A stretch of 64,000 nt of DNA from Brumimicrobium glaciale (GCF_004152935.1 NZ_SETE01000003.1:186001-250000), one strand, 5' to 3'; counted from the stretch's first letter, positions 8,974 through 18,336 are shown. The notes: generated by a model from the sequence alone, not told the origin. Made by a program: numbers and translations.

Positions 8974-10770
8974 TTATATTTCTTGTAATTCGACCATTTT
9001 CTCAAATCGTTTCGAGCTTTTTATTAACTCACTAAAACTACCTTCTGCGGCAATTTCTCCTTTTTCCATTAAATATATTTTGTCTGCATTTTTAATGGTA
9101 GAAAGTCGATGTGCAATGATAATAATAGTGTATTCTCCTTTAAGAAGGTCAATGTTTTTTTGAATTTCAGTCTCGGTTTCAGAGTCTAAGGCTGAGGTTG
9201 CTTCGTCTAAGATGAGGATATCTATATCCTTATACAATTCTCTGGCGATTGAGATGCGTTGTTTTTGTCCACCAGATAGATTGACACCATTATTACCCAA
9301 AACCGTTTGTTCCCTTTCAAATAATTCCTCAATATAATTTTTGATAGAAGCTTGTTCAACAGCTTTTTCAAAACGAATAATATTTTCGGGAGTTGGGTCT
9401 GCCCAAAAACTAATATTATTAAAAATGGTATCATTGAAAATAATTGGCTCTTGTGCTATATACCCAATCCTCTGTTGATAATCACTTCTCTTCAAACTCG
9501 TTATGTCATTATTGTCAATTAATATATTTCCTTCATTGGTATCCAAGAGTCCACAAATGAGATTAACAATTGTCGTTTTTCCACTACCACTCTCTCCAGC
9601 AAATGCAATTGTTTTATTCTTTGGTATATTTAAATTAATATTATTAATAACTTGTTTTTCTCCAAAACTAAAATGAATGCTTTTTAAAGATATGTCGCTC
9701 CTAAATCTAGGAAAAGGAATAGTACCATCTTTTTCAGCTACGTCATAAAGTTCTTTTTCAAAGGATGAAATGTTTTTCAAAGAGCCGGAATTTCCTAAAA
9801 AAGTATTGTAACTTGTTTGGAAATTAAATAACTGAGTTAAAGCTCTATAAAAAAGTATTAAACTTATTAAAATAGTCGCTAATTCCCCATCAAATAAATT
9901 TACTTGAATTAAAATAACAGAACAAACTACCAAGATGAGAAGAGGCTCTCTTGAGCCTAATAATTGCGCATTTAATTTGCCCATAATCTTATTGGTGCTT
10001 TCAATACTTTTAACTCTATGGATTAATTTTTCAGAATATATATTTATTGTTCCTGTAGCTTTTAAATATTTATAATTATTGATGTACTGAATTATATAGT
10101 TTTGATAATAACTATTTTTTTGTGATAAGTCATCCGACTCTTGTTTGGTCTTTTTGTAAATAGCACCAAAAACTAAATTAGTTAGCAAACCTCCTACACA
10201 AACCAAAATTGCGAACTTCCAATCAATCATGAATACAAAAATTATATAGACGAGTGCCATCAGTAATTGTTGAATCCCATTAATATAATTCTGATAAGCA
10301 CTTGACACTCTCGAAGCTTCTAATGTGAAAGTATTTTGAATATGCCCTACATCTGCACTTACAAAATTTTTAAATGGATACAATCCCAATAAACTGATTA
10401 GACGAATTCGAATTTTGGAAATAAAAGACTGATTTACGTTTACTTTATAAACTTCTGAAAAATAAACAGATACACCTTTAAAAATAAAAAAAATGAAGAG
10501 TATACTTACAGCAACAATTAGATTAAGTTGTATACCAATCGCGCTGAGCCCATCTATGACAATAGACATACCACCAAGGCTTTCACCAGTAATTTCGTTA
10601 TTATTACTAGTGAGTTCTAGAATAGGTAGAAACATAGTTAACCCAAAAGCGTCTAAAACACCCACCAAAACCCCAAAACCAATAACAATAAAAAGCCTGT
10701 ATTTTAAGTATTTATAAAAATAAATAAAATTGGTGAAGTGTTTTTTTAAAAGGTTTTTGATTGAATTCAT
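8974..10770 (-). CDS. ABC exporter, fused membrane and ATPase domains (polysaccharide flippase-like)
   Basis: 598 residues with about six transmembrane helices in residues 20-320 and a C-terminal ATPase. Walker A is GESGSGKTT, the signature LSGGQKQR, Walker B DILILDEATSALD and the switch histidine lies in IIIAHRLSTI. This architecture matches MsbA/PglK-type half-transporters that act as homodimers and flip lipid-linked glycans. Its position at the end of the glycosyltransferase cluster and the absence of Wzx in the window make a flippase role for the product of this cluster plausible. It is first in a probable two-gene operon with the gene at 8083-8964. A lipid or peptide exporter cannot be excluded. 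Confidence 0.85.
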   Translation of the reverse strand: MNSIKNLLKKHFTNFIYFYKYLKYRLFIVIGFGVLVGVLDAFGLTMFLPILELTSNNNEITGESLGGMSIVIDGLSAIGIQLNLIVAVSILFIFFIFKGVSVYFSEVYKVNVNQSFISKIRIRLISLLGLYPFKNFVSADVGHIQNTFTLEASRVSSAYQNYINGIQQLLMALVYIIFVFMIDWKFAILVCVGGLLTNLVFGAIYKKTKQESDDLSQKNSYYQNYIIQYINNYKYLKATGTINIYSEKLIHRVKSIESTNKIMGKLNAQLLGSREPLLILVVCSVILIQVNLFDGELATILISLILFYRALTQLFNFQTSYNTFLGNSGSLKNISSFEKELYDVAEKDGTIPFPRFRSDISLKSIHFSFGEKQVINNINLNIPKNKTIAFAGESGSGKTTIVNLICGLLDTNEGNILIDNNDITSLKRSDYQQRIGYIAQEPIIFNDTIFNNISFWADPTPENIIRFEKAVEQASIKNYIEELFEREQTVLGNNGVNLSGGQKQRISIARELYKDIDILILDEATSALDSETETEIQKNIDLLKGEYTIIIIAHRLSTIKNADKIYLMEKGEIAAEGSFSELIKSSKRFEKMVELQEI

Positions 10771-10944
10771 TCTTAAGTAAATAAATTGAGGAACAATATT
10801 AATGAATTTTTAAAAAGAATAGGTTCATTTATGGAAATAGTATTGATAATGATTTTATTGTTGAGCTTATGTAATGAAAGTTGTAAATGAAAAACCAATT
10901 TTTAAACTACGCACATTTTTTTTCTCAAAACTTATCTTTTTCCC

Positions 10945-10952
10945 TACTTTAG
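10945..10952 (+). promoter_or_regulatory. Possible -7 element TACTTTAG
   Basis: TACTTTAG resembles the Bacteroidota -7 consensus TAnnTTTG and lies 23 bp before the ATG at 10976. No clear TTG at -33. Its position supports that ATG over the in-frame one at 10874. Confidence 0.35.
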
Positions 10953-10975
10953 CCTTAAAAATATTTTGGATTATT

Positions 10976-13900
10976 ATGTTAAACATAAAATATATAATTC
11001 TTGCACTTTTACTTTGTTTAATAAATGGAGCTATTCTTGGGCAAGAGCAACCCATATTCCCTAAGAATGATCATGTATTTGAAAATGAGGAAATACAGTT
11101 TGAGTGGAACAGTAGTTTAGGAGCGATTGATTATCATATACAAATAGCGGATGATCTAAATTTCACTGCAATTACTACAGATGTTAACAACATAAACTCT
11201 CTCTCCTATTTATCCCAAAGCTTAGTAGGTAATAACATCTATTATTGGCGTGTAAAAGCTGATAATGGCAATTGGTCTGCTCCTAGAAGCTTTACAATTG
11301 TAGACTATAGTTCTTGGACAGACTTAAAAGTGTGGTTGAAGGCAGACAGCGTAGAGGTAGAGCCTAATAATTATATTTCTGCTTGGTATGATTATTTAGG
11401 CAATCATGATTTTACTATGCCCACCGCTTCAAGACAACCCCTAATTAAGGATAATGTAAAAAGATTAAACAGCCATAGTGTTATTGAGTTTCCGAGTGAA
11501 GAAAAAGCCTTTTTTAGTTCTTCAGGCTTTGCTTTTTTTTCTGAGGGGGATATTTTTTCTTTATTGAAAATTGATAAGGCAGTACCAATTAACTCATTAT
11601 ATTCAGGTCTATGGTCCTTTGGGAAATCCTTTCAAGAAGATTATTATCCTTTTACTGATGGCCTTATTTATTCTGATTGGGGAAGGACGGAATCATTTGC
11701 TATAAACAACAATACCGTTAATCTAGATAGTTTTCATATCTTAAACATCAGCACTGGTACTGATTTTGATTTGCGAATTAATAATAGTTCATTATTCAAC
11801 TCAAGCAATGGATCTGCGTTATTTAAAAATGGGGTTTCTATAGGGAAGTCTAGAGGAAACTCTTATTTCAATGGTTTAATGGCCGAAGTTTTGATTTTTG
11901 ACATTGTACTGAATGATTCATTGAGAGAACTAACTCATGAGTATTTACGTTATAAGTTTGCTCCCCCTGTTAATTTAGGGCGGAATATATCTTATTCATT
12001 GTGTGACTCAGTTCTATTTGCTGGGGCTCATTTTGATTCTTACCTCTGGTCGGATGGCTCAATAGCTGATAGCTTAATCGTAAATACATCTGGTACATAT
12101 TGGGTGGAAGTCGAAGATATTTTTGGACTTATTTCTCGAGATACAATTGAAGTACTAACCAAAAAATTTGAATATCCGAATCAGCAAAACTTCTGTTCAG
12201 GAGATTCTATAATTTGGCAAACTAATTTAGGATCAAACTACACCTACTCATGGAAAGATGGCTCAACCGCAGATACGCTGATTATAGATTCCCCTGGAAA
12301 TGTACATGTTTCAGTAACTGACATTTATGGTTGTGTTTTTGAATCAGATACATTAAGTTTTATAATTGATGAATTTGCTTTAAATGCAACTTTAGGCGCA
12401 GACACTAATTTATGTTCTGGGAATAATATAGGTTTAACAATAGGCGCTAATGATGCTGTCAACTATATATGGAGTACAGGAGAAAATACTCCAGAAATCG
12501 TTATCAACACAACAGGAACATATAGTGTAATTACTGAAAGTTCTATTGGATGTGTTCTTAAAGACACCATCAACGTCACCATCCTCGGCGACGCCCCAAC
12601 AATAAACACACAGCTCCCAACCACCATCTGCGTAAACGAAACTTTCAATTTCCAAGACCTCTCCACAACAACAGACGGCTCAACAATCATAGGATGGGAT
12701 TGGGATTTAGGAGACGGGACAACTTCACTACTCAACCAAGGAAACCATTCTTATTCCACAGGAGGAATCTATACCATAGATCTAACAATAGAAACTTCCG
12801 TAGGCTGTTTTAACAACCAAACAGCAACAATAGAAGTTAAGGAAAATCCAATTCTTACTTACGCTGCATCGAACCAATGTCAAGATGAAAGCATACAGTT
12901 CAACGGAGGACAAATGAGTCCACAAACCATCACCAATTGGGAGTGGAATTTTGATGATCCAACGAGTGGAATTGATAATATTGCCAATGGTCAAAACGTA
13001 GCACATACCTATACTGCATACGGAGATTATGATGTTATGCTCATTGGAACCGACATTTTCGGATGTGTTGATACATTGATCCAGACCAAAACAATTGAAC
13101 CTACTCCAGTTGCAGATTTTACATTTATTGAAGTTTGTGCAGGAAATATAGTGAGCTATCAAAACACTTCAACAGTGGCTACTCCTTCAGTAATTAGCAA
13201 TAATCAATGGAGCTTTGGTGACGGTACAAATTCGAATCAAGCTAATCCACAAAAACCTTATAGTTCGCATGGTATATATACAGTGGAATTAATTACAACG
13301 GCAAATAATGGATGCAGTAATAGTATCAGTAAGGACATTAAAATTCATGCAATACCTCAAGTAGAAAGCACTATCGATCAAGATTGTGCTGGACTTGAAA
13401 CTTCATTTACAGATGCTTCTTTTGTGCCCGATGGAAGTGTTGCGCAAGTGGAATGGATCTTTAACAATCAAAATCCTCTGAATGGATTTAATGTCACAAA
13501 GAATTTTGCAAACAGTGGAATTTATACTTTAGAACAAAAAGTAAGTTCTGGTTTTGGATGTGAGAATTCTAAAATCTCAAGTGTTACGATCAATTCCTAT
13601 TTAAATGCAGATTTCATTTTTACTCCAAGTGCTTTTATCGCTGAATACCCGATTGCATTTGAAAGTACAAGTTCAGGTGAAAATGAATATTTATGGTCTT
13701 TTGGGAATTTCGCTACTACTCAACAAGCAGATACCAGTGTTGTATTTGAGGAAAGTCAAATAGGAACAGAACAAACGGTTGAATTAAGAGTGAAAAATGA
13801 ATGGGATTGTTTGGACAGTATAAGCGTGAAGTTACCTGTTATGGATCAACGTACAGATTTAGAAATTTCTCAATTATTTAGTCAAGACATCAACGGATTT

Positions 13901-14446
13901 TTAACGATTGGTGTGCGATTGAAGAATATCGGGAGTACACCAATCTCGGAAGTAGATTTGGTTTTAAATAGTCCAAGCACGGGATTCATCAAAGAAACTT
14001 GGTCTGGAATGTTACAAGCCGATGAAGAAGAAATTTATATTTTCTCAGCCAATCCAAGTGCGAAGATTTCAGCGGAAGATACTTTACAGAATTTCTTATG
14101 TATTGAAGGAATTATCATTCAACCAGCGCAATTCATGGAAGAAGAAATCAGCAATAACGAGGTTTGTAAAACAATGACGGATAATCAAACGGTAATCGTA
14201 TTTCCCTATCCAAATCCAGTAAAAGATGAATTAACAATAAAAGTAGTAATGCCGAAAAAAGGTGTGATTGCTTTAAGTGTTTATGATGATAGAGGGAAGT
14301 TGATTTATATGATCACTGAAAAGCAAGAGTTAGAGAAAGGATTGAATGAATTTGTGATTGAAACGAGTACTTGGAGCAGTGGAAGGTATAGTATTGTTTT
14401 TGAAGGGGAAGGGCAAGTTCCGACGGTTGGGTTTGTTAAGATTTAG
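10976..14446 (+). CDS. Large secreted PKD/lectin-domain protein with type IX sorting tail
   Basis: 1156 residues from the ATG at 10976, chosen because a clean signal peptide follows (MLNIKYIILALLLCLINGA) while the upstream ATG would add 34 residues. In order: fibronectin-like segment (about 30-110, YYWRVKADNGNWS), concanavalin/LamG-like region (113-330, LKVWLKADSV), three SprB-like Ig repeats (332-545, each ending in GTYxV-type strands), about five PKD-like repeats (560-955, e.g. WDWDLGDGTTS), a CARDB-like region (960-1070) and a type A sorting domain (YPNPVKDELTIKV to the end). Type IX secretion to the surface is expected. Probably an adhesin or matrix protein. Codons in 12560-12790 are strikingly C-ending compared with the rest. 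Confidence 0.88.
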   Translation: MLNIKYIILALLLCLINGAILGQEQPIFPKNDHVFENEEIQFEWNSSLGAIDYHIQIADDLNFTAITTDVNNINSLSYLSQSLVGNNIYYWRVKADNGNWSAPRSFTIVDYSSWTDLKVWLKADSVEVEPNNYISAWYDYLGNHDFTMPTASRQPLIKDNVKRLNSHSVIEFPSEEKAFFSSSGFAFFSEGDIFSLLKIDKAVPINSLYSGLWSFGKSFQEDYYPFTDGLIYSDWGRTESFAINNNTVNLDSFHILNISTGTDFDLRINNSSLFNSSNGSALFKNGVSIGKSRGNSYFNGLMAEVLIFDIVLNDSLRELTHEYLRYKFAPPVNLGRNISYSLCDSVLFAGAHFDSYLWSDGSIADSLIVNTSGTYWVEVEDIFGLISRDTIEVLTKKFEYPNQQNFCSGDSIIWQTNLGSNYTYSWKDGSTADTLIIDSPGNVHVSVTDIYGCVFESDTLSFIIDEFALNATLGADTNLCSGNNIGLTIGANDAVNYIWSTGENTPEIVINTTGTYSVITESSIGCVLKDTINVTILGDAPTINTQLPTTICVNETFNFQDLSTTTDGSTIIGWDWDLGDGTTSLLNQGNHSYSTGGIYTIDLTIETSVGCFNNQTATIEVKENPILTYAASNQCQDESIQFNGGQMSPQTITNWEWNFDDPTSGIDNIANGQNVAHTYTAYGDYDVMLIGTDIFGCVDTLIQTKTIEPTPVADFTFIEVCAGNIVSYQNTSTVATPSVISNNQWSFGDGTNSNQANPQKPYSSHGIYTVELITTANNGCSNSISKDIKIHAIPQVESTIDQDCAGLETSFTDASFVPDGSVAQVEWIFNNQNPLNGFNVTKNFANSGIYTLEQKVSSGFGCENSKISSVTINSYLNADFIFTPSAFIAEYPIAFESTSSGENEYLWSFGNFATTQQADTSVVFEESQIGTEQTVELRVKNEWDCLDSISVKLPVMDQRTDLEISQLFSQDINGFLTIGVRLKNIGSTPISEVDLVLNSPSTGFIKETWSGMLQADEEEIYIFSANPSAKISAEDTLQNFLCIEGIIIQPAQFMEEEISNNEVCKTMTDNQTVIVFPYPNPVKDELTIKVVMPKKGVIALSVYDDRGKLIYMITEKQELEKGLNEFVIETSTWSSGRYSIVFEGEGQVPTVGFVKI

Positions 14447-14574
14447 ATGCGGTAGGCTATAGGCTTTATGCTGTTGGCTTTTATCTACTTTATGGAATGG
14501 GGGTTTTCTTTTCAATTTTTACATTTAGAAAGAATGTAAACCCTCACCTCTAATCATCAAAATAAGAAAAAAAA

Positions 14575-14622
14575 GATCCTTCAATCGGAAAACCATAGAT
14601 TTTCTCGATTTTCAGGATGACA
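14575..14622. repeat. GATCCTTC...CAGGATGACA element, left copy
   Basis: Runs from GATCCTTCAATC to TTCAGGATGACA with an A/T-rich middle. It is inverted relative to the copy at 14728-14780, so the two bracket the hairpin at 14642-14700. Related copies lie at 17011-17053, 25378-25427, 25521-25560 and partly 23293-23330. Confidence 0.75.
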
Positions 14623-14641
14623 GATACAGGGAGGGACATTG

Positions 14642-14700
14642 TCAAAAAAAGGGGTAAAAATAGTGGCGCGTTGCGTCACTATTTTTACCCCTTTTTTTGA
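14642..14700. terminator. Very long hairpin, likely bidirectional terminator
   Basis: Arms 14642-14665 and 14677-14700 are perfect 24-bp complements; counting a G-T pair and three more pairs inside, the stem reaches 28 bp with a 3-nt loop. The outer ends are A7 and T7 runs, so on either strand the stem ends in a U-run. It sits between convergent genes (stops at 14446 and 14892). In the 445-bp gene-free spacer 14447-14891 this hairpin and its two flanking repeats are all I can see. Much longer than a usual terminator; a mobile-element core is an alternative. Confidence 0.75.
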
Positions 14701-14727
14701 ACCCATAAACCCACAAACCCAACAACA

Positions 14728-14780
14728 TGTCATCCTGAAGTAAAGCAATAAAAACTTGTTTTTATGCTTTGCGAAGGATC
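14728..14780. repeat. GATCCTTC...CAGGATGACA element, right inverted copy
   Basis: Reads TGTCATCCTGAAG at the left end and GAAGGATC at the right, the reverse complement of the ends at 14575-14622. The middle forms its own hairpin (AAAGCAATAAAAAC against GTTTTTATGCTTT, one bulge). Confidence 0.75.
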
Positions 14781-14891
14781 TTTTACGAAGTCTTTTAGTA
14801 ACTTTAAAACAAAAATAAAAGGTGATGTCAAACTCAGTCAGCTGACGGAGAGATAAAGAAGGAGAACTTTACCAAGAATACTAACATAAAA

Positions 14892-16061
14892 TCAATTCTT
14901 AATTACCTTACTCTGTTTCCCCGCAAAATTCAAAATATAAATTCCTTTTTCAACATTCAGATGAATTTGGTTTTGTCCTTTAGTCAACTCACCTTTCCAA
15001 ACTTGTTTTCCGTTGAGATCATAAATTATGGCAGTTCCGTTATTCTTTACTTCATCAATTATTAAGTGGTCATTAAATGGGTTTGGATAAACAACAAGCT
15101 TCTCTAGATCTTGATTTATCGTATTGGCAACATCTGTGATTTTCACTGGAATATAGTTCGTATAGTACAAGTTTTCATTTCGTAAATCGTAATAATTTAC
15201 AGTGATGCTATCGTCTATAATACTTTGTGGATAACCAACAACACCGAAGCGTTCACCGGGGAACATTTGTAAGGTATCTGTGAAGAAACTATTGACTTCT
15301 CTACCATCACTTCCGAAAACTTTCACCTCGAGATTTTCTGGGAAAACAGTTTCTATTCTTCCATATCCGGTATTTGCCAAACGAATTCCAATTGAATCTG
15401 CTGTATTTCCGATTATTGATTGATTTTTAAGTTGAATTTCTGAACCTGCCCAGCCATTTACCATTCCATAATCTGCTTCGTATAAATAAAATGGACCAGG
15501 TGAAAGAGGATTCAAATTCCAATTTGTATTCATTTCAGAAAGTAAATAATTGTAGTCTTTTGTGTATTTTCCTGCGTTATTGTAAATCTGATTTTCTACT
15601 TCAGAATCAATAATGAAGAGTCCATACATTCCCATTGACAAATGCAAAGTTGTTAAAACATGGCAATGATAAATGAACGACCCAGGTTCTTTACAAACAA
15701 AAGTATAGGAAAATTCAGCTCCACCTCCATTCACTGGAGCACTTGTATGAGGCACGCCGTCATTGGCTTGATCAACATCTAAACCATGCCAGTGAATGGT
15801 ATGATCTTCGGGAGAATCATTTTTCAAATTTATAATTACAGTATCGCCAACATCAAACCTTAGCAATGGTCCAGGCAAAAATATTTTATCATTTTGCGAT
15901 AGTGTATCATCGTATCCATAGCCCCAAAAAATAATATCTTGACCATCGAGGAGTGTTTTCTGTCCATCCATTCTTGAAACAAGTGAAACTTCTTTTACTT
16001 GTCCATAAAGTGAAAAGATACAGCATATAAAAGTGACTATTAATGTATATTTCTTCATCAT
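14892..16061 (-). CDS. Secreted cupredoxin/multicopper oxidase with type IX sorting tail
   Basis: 389 residues. Signal peptide (MMKKYTLIVTFICCIFSLYG), then a cupredoxin domain carrying HTIHWHG (residues 87-93) and FIYHCHVLTTLHLSMGM (129-145), the His-Cys-His...His...Met set that supplies type 3 and type 1 copper ligands in multicopper oxidases. A C-terminal sorting domain begins at VYPNPFNDHLIID, so surface export by the type IX system is expected. Only one recognisable copper domain is present, too few for a complete oxidase; the overlapping upstream gene (4-bp ATGA overlap) supplies a second. Substrate unknown; laccase-like or metal-oxidising activity would be inference. Confidence 0.8.
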   Translation of the reverse strand: MMKKYTLIVTFICCIFSLYGQVKEVSLVSRMDGQKTLLDGQDIIFWGYGYDDTLSQNDKIFLPGPLLRFDVGDTVIINLKNDSPEDHTIHWHGLDVDQANDGVPHTSAPVNGGGAEFSYTFVCKEPGSFIYHCHVLTTLHLSMGMYGLFIIDSEVENQIYNNAGKYTKDYNYLLSEMNTNWNLNPLSPGPFYLYEADYGMVNGWAGSEIQLKNQSIIGNTADSIGIRLANTGYGRIETVFPENLEVKVFGSDGREVNSFFTDTLQMFPGERFGVVGYPQSIIDDSITVNYYDLRNENLYYTNYIPVKITDVANTINQDLEKLVVYPNPFNDHLIIDEVKNNGTAIIYDLNGKQVWKGELTKGQNQIHLNVEKGIYILNFAGKQSKVIKN

Positions 16062-16912
16062 GGATTAATTTTTAACATGGTCATCATCCCCGAAGGATAA
16101 TTATTATTGAATATTATGGCTACCAAATTATGATTGTGAACTGGATAAGTGCCCGGCTGGTCTGGAACAAGTCGTAAGGTCATTGTTTCGCCTTCATAAA
16201 TTGGAAAACTGTCTTTTGACCAACCTATTCGATTGGTTTGCATAGAAGCTCCGATTATTGTAATATGATAACCGTGAAAGTGAATATTATGGGTCATATT
16301 CCCAGAATTGAGTACAGAAATAATAATCGTATCACCCACATTTCCATAAATAATGGCGTTGCTGGTGTCCATTGGTGCCAAAGGATTTGCGTTAATTGAA
16401 AATACATCCGGCCTATAATTAGCAGGAATACTTGTTGCATTTGCCGCTGCAATATCTTGAGATAAACCAGTATTCATTTCCCAAAAATCCCAACTGTAAA
16501 GATAATCACCTTGTAAATCGACTCTCAAAATACAAGCGGTTCCCAATAATTCTCCCTCGGTTGTCGAGGACAAAATTGCATGTGTACCCGAAGATAAAAC
16601 AGGAATATTTACAGTAATTGTATCTTCAGCTCCTATTGTCCAAGTCAAAGATGAGTTTGTGTTTAGATAAAAATCATAAGAAATGGTATCTGTGTTGATC
16701 AGTAAAAATGTATTTGTGTTTCCACCAGTCAAATCTAAAACCGCATTATCAAATTGAACAGGACTCAGGCTATCAGAGATTACCCCTTTTTGAAAATTCG
16801 TTCCGTTGAAAGTAACATTTACCTTCAGCACATACAAAGTATCGACATTTGCCGCATAAGAAGAAATACTGAATACAATTAAAGAAATGGCAACTAAGAA
16901 CTTTATTTTCAT
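16058..16912 (-). CDS. Secreted cupredoxin-domain protein, partner of the multicopper oxidase
   Basis: 284 residues with a signal peptide (MKIKFLVAISLIVFSISSYA). The copper-binding region is at the C-terminal end: HNIHFHGYHITIIG near residue 210 and GTYPVHNHNLVAII near 260, matching the His pairs of a multicopper oxidase domain. No type IX sorting tail is visible, unlike the downstream gene, with which it overlaps by 4 bp. The two products together hold the His-rich motifs normally present in one polypeptide, which suggests a heteromeric enzyme. The N-terminal 190 residues have no motif I recognise. Confidence 0.75.
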   Translation of the reverse strand: MKIKFLVAISLIVFSISSYAANVDTLYVLKVNVTFNGTNFQKGVISDSLSPVQFDNAVLDLTGGNTNTFLLINTDTISYDFYLNTNSSLTWTIGAEDTITVNIPVLSSGTHAILSSTTEGELLGTACILRVDLQGDYLYSWDFWEMNTGLSQDIAAANATSIPANYRPDVFSINANPLAPMDTSNAIIYGNVGDTIIISVLNSGNMTHNIHFHGYHITIIGASMQTNRIGWSKDSFPIYEGETMTLRLVPDQPGTYPVHNHNLVAIIFNNNYPSGMMTMLKINP

Positions 16913-17010
16913 TGCGTTGAATGAGTTTTGTGTATTTGTAAGTTTATAGATGTGAAATTACGGAAAAAAATTAATTCATAATTATCGGGATTTAGAAAAA
17001 AGAAAAATAA

Positions 17011-17053
17011 GATCCCTCGCAAATTTATAAAAGAAAATTTACTTCAGGATGAC
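17011..17053. repeat. GATCCCTC...CAGGATGAC element, solo copy
   Basis: GATCCCTCGC to TTCAGGATGAC, with an internal A/T inverted repeat. It is a single copy without the inverted partner or long hairpin found at 14.6 kb. It lies in the 348-bp spacer 16913-17260, which otherwise holds only the AT-rich repeat at 17183-17236. Confidence 0.65.
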
Positions 17054-17182
17054 GATGGCTGGAGGGAATAGTTCAAAAACGAGGATGAGAAAATAATCAC
17101 AAATATTTCCACCCTTATCGCGTTAACCAACTTGCCCAACCAATGGCGGATTTATCCTTAAACAATTAAACATTGATTTTAA

Positions 17183-17236
17183 GGTTTAATTATTAACGGG
17201 GTTTGTGCTGTACACCAATTTCAAAGCTCGTTAAAC
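17183..17236. repeat. 54-bp dispersed repeat, first copy
   Basis: By eye about 48 of 54 bases match the reverse complement of 32114-32167, including GGTTTAAT, ATTAACGGGGTTTG, ACCAATTTCAA and GCTCGTTAAAC. Lies just downstream of rlmN. Looser relatives are in the spacers near 34.5, 45.0 and 48.5 kb. Confidence 0.7.
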
Positions 17237-17260
17237 CTTAATAATTAAACATTAAAAAAT

Positions 17261-18325
17261 CTATTTCATCATCCTCTCCGTAACAACTTCATTTTTATTT
17301 GCCAATTGTCCACATGCCGCGTCGATATCTTTACCTCTGCTTCGGCGAACATTCACAATTATATTTTTTTCTTCTAGGAAAGCCGCAAAACGATCTACTT
17401 TACTAGCATCAGCTTGTTGGAAAATCCCATCATCAATGGTGTTGTATTCAATAATATTCACTTTACACGGAACAATTTTACAGAATTCAGCAAGTTCTTG
17501 CGCGTCTTCTAATTCATCATTAAAATCTTTAAAGATGATGTATTCGTAAGTAACACGCGTTCCTGTTTTACCATAAAAATAGCCTATAGCTTCTGCCAAT
17601 GCCGCAAGATTATTTGTCTCGTTGATGGCCATAATTTTATCTCGCTTTTTATCATTAGCGGCGTGCAAGGAAACAGCAAGGTTGAATTTCACTTCATCAT
17701 CACCTAATTTCTTGATCATTTTAGCAATTCCTGCCGTTGATACAGTGATTCGCTTTGGAGACATTCCTAAACCATCTTCAGAAGTGATTTTTTCAATGCT
17801 GTCCATCATATTTTTATAGTTCAAAAGCGGTTCGCCCATTCCCATATAAACAATATTACTTAAGTTTTGTGAGTATTTTTCTTCAGCAAGATTTTTAAGA
17901 TGGACTACTTGGTCAACAATTTCACCAGCAGATAAATTCTTTAATAGTTTCAACTTTCCAGTAGCGCAGAACTCACAGGCTAAACTACAACCAACTTGGG
18001 ATGATATGCATGCGGTCATTCTCGTCTTACTAGGAATCAAAACTCCTTCAACAACTTTTCCTACGCCAACATTAAATGCACATTTAATAGTACGGTCTTT
18101 AGAAATCTGTTGTTCGTCCAAAGAAATGTGGTCAATAAAAAACTGGTCTTTTAACTGATCACGTAATTTTACACTCAAATTTGTCATTTCATCGAATGAA
18201 GCAGCGTTTTTTTGCCACAACCATTCATAAACCTGTGTTGCACGAAATGATTTCTCACCTAACTCAGTGAATTCTGCCTTTAATTCTGCTTTTGATAAAG
18301 CACGTATGTTTTTCTTGTCTTCCAT
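17261..18325 (-). CDS. rlmN: Dual-specificity 23S rRNA/tRNA adenine C2-methyltransferase RlmN
   Basis: 354 residues. Radical-SAM enzyme that methylates A2503 of 23S rRNA and A37 of some tRNAs. The iron-sulfur motif is C113-SLA-C117-EF-C120, followed by ATGKL; GMGEPLLNY and the C-terminal ACGQLA, with the methyl-carrying Cys, are family hallmarks. An in-frame ATG exists at 18367, but a promoter-like TTG and GAACTTTG (18337-18367) overlap that extension, so the ATG at 18323-18325 (MEDKKNIRAL) is taken as the start. Monocistronic, divergent from the DUF983 gene. Confidence 0.95.
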   Translation of the reverse strand: MEDKKNIRALSKAELKAEFTELGEKSFRATQVYEWLWQKNAASFDEMTNLSVKLRDQLKDQFFIDHISLDEQQISKDRTIKCAFNVGVGKVVEGVLIPSKTRMTACISSQVGCSLACEFCATGKLKLLKNLSAGEIVDQVVHLKNLAEEKYSQNLSNIVYMGMGEPLLNYKNMMDSIEKITSEDGLGMSPKRITVSTAGIAKMIKKLGDDEVKFNLAVSLHAANDKKRDKIMAINETNNLAALAEAIGYFYGKTGTRVTYEYIIFKDFNDELEDAQELAEFCKIVPCKVNIIEYNTIDDGIFQQADASKVDRFAAFLEEKNIIVNVRRSRGKDIDAACGQLANKNEVVTERMMK

Positions 18326-18336
18326 ATTTTGAGGTG

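Noticed and set aside
10874-10975. N-terminal extension of the PKD protein
   Set aside because: It would bury the signal peptide 34 residues deep and cover a possible -7 element.
12434-13162. Antisense open frames of 70-126 codons opposite the PKD gene
   Set aside because: They are by-products of the repeat-rich, locally C-rich sense gene, with low-complexity Cys/Ser translations and no start context.
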